From: Discostella pseudostelligera
Taxonomy: Eukaryota; Bacillariophyta; Thalassiosirophyceae; Thalassiosirales; Thalassiosiraceae
DNA length: 29,370 bases
Assembly (NCBI GenBank): GCA_036940085.1
Contig: JALLBK010000716.1
Span: 1-29,370 of the forward strand
Direction: 5' to 3'
Part shown: positions 29,143 to 29,370 of the stretch, piece by piece
Layout: every line of letters starts with the position of its first letter
Position numbering within the stretch: the stretch's first letter is position 1
Position numbers and translations under genes: made by a program
Notes under the pieces: generated by a model
Seen by the model: the letters and a program-made list of their open reading frames with translations, nothing else
Database searches by the model: none
Told to the model about the DNA's origin: nothing

Positions 29143-29370
29143 TGTCCAGAGAGTTTGACGGCGAGAGGACGATGTGTGGGTGTGGCGATTAATAGACACG
29201 CACAGCCACCGCAATGAAAGGAGTATTGCAAGAGTGGTTGGTAGTGCTTATACCTTACGTAGGGGTTGGATGCCAACCATTGCCATTGCCATCGCCACCG
29301 CCATTGCCGACCCGAGTGTTGGTGTTGGTGTTGGTGGATGTGGATGGGTGTGCATCTTCATCGTCATCGA
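29143..29370. other. Right-edge region, probable promoter
   Basis: This is the 5' flank of the minus-strand gene at 29142, with GCC/ATT and GTTGGT short repeats near 29280-29335. A minus-strand frame open from the edge to a TAA at 29248-29250 encodes Met/Ala/Thr/Pro repeats only and cannot be supported as a gene. Confidence 0.4.

Noticed and set aside
29248..29370. Minus-strand frame running in from the right edge
   Set aside because: It encodes only Met/Ala/Thr/Pro repeats from trinucleotide runs and stops after 40 codons. It could be the end of an exon with a GTAAGG donor at 29258, but no acceptor partner can be assigned.

Overview
The window looks like nuclear DNA of a eukaryotic alga with a secondary plastid, most likely a centric diatom. 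The evidence is short GT-AG introns (47-121 nt, one of about 221 nt), very tight gene packing, serine/aspartate/threonine-rich inserts coded by trinucleotide repeats, and N-terminal presequences of the signal-peptide-plus-phenylalanine type (an A-A-F or A-F junction) used for import into stramenopile plastids. The species assignment is inference. There are no operons, tRNAs, rRNAs, CRISPR arrays or recognisable complete transposons. Two single N characters (18549 and 24714) mark assembly joins, and each breaks a reading frame.

Nine protein-coding genes can be supported, left to right. (1) A membrane-anchored heme oxygenase with two Cys-Pro heme-regulatory-like motifs (+, open to the left edge). 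(2) A presequence-bearing membrane protein with an NTF2/SnoaL-like domain (-). A 1.3 kb gap with a degenerate ~173-bp tandem array follows. (3) A two-exon gene joining a CER1/CER3-like (WAX2) wax-synthesis region to a YUCCA/FMO-type flavin monooxygenase (-). (4) A Misato/DML1 tubulin-like protein (+). (5) A four-exon ERCC6L/PICH-like SNF2 ATPase (-). (6) An SLC35E2-type nucleotide-sugar/triose-phosphate-family transporter, broken by an assembly duplication (+). (7) A six-exon S9 prolyl-oligopeptidase-family serine peptidase with a probable plastid presequence (-). (8) A three-exon RAD54B-like SNF2 ATPase with an assembly gap in a poly-threonine tract (+). (9) A four-exon FKBP-type peptidyl-prolyl isomerase (-). 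A tenth, unrecognised gene with a plastid-type presequence lies at the right end (-).

The most interesting signal lies between genes. All three head-to-head intergenic regions (9821-10322, 16908-17568, 22543-23520) carry the same composite element. One part is a cluster of two or three E2F-like sites (CTCCCGCCAAAA or CTTCCCGCCATTTTC). The other is a 56-58 bp dyad with GACGGACAG and CTGTCCGTC arms, a 38-40 nt spacer, and an AATT at the same offset in all three copies. I found it nowhere else in the window. One gene of each divergent pair has a chromosome role (Misato/DML1, ERCC6L/PICH-like, RAD54B-like), so a shared cell-cycle promoter module is a reasonable inference.

The other main result is the CER1/CER3-FMO fusion. 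It appears only when the short intron between two long reading frames is removed, and it would couple hydrocarbon/wax-type chemistry to a flavin monooxygenase in one chain of about 1454 residues.
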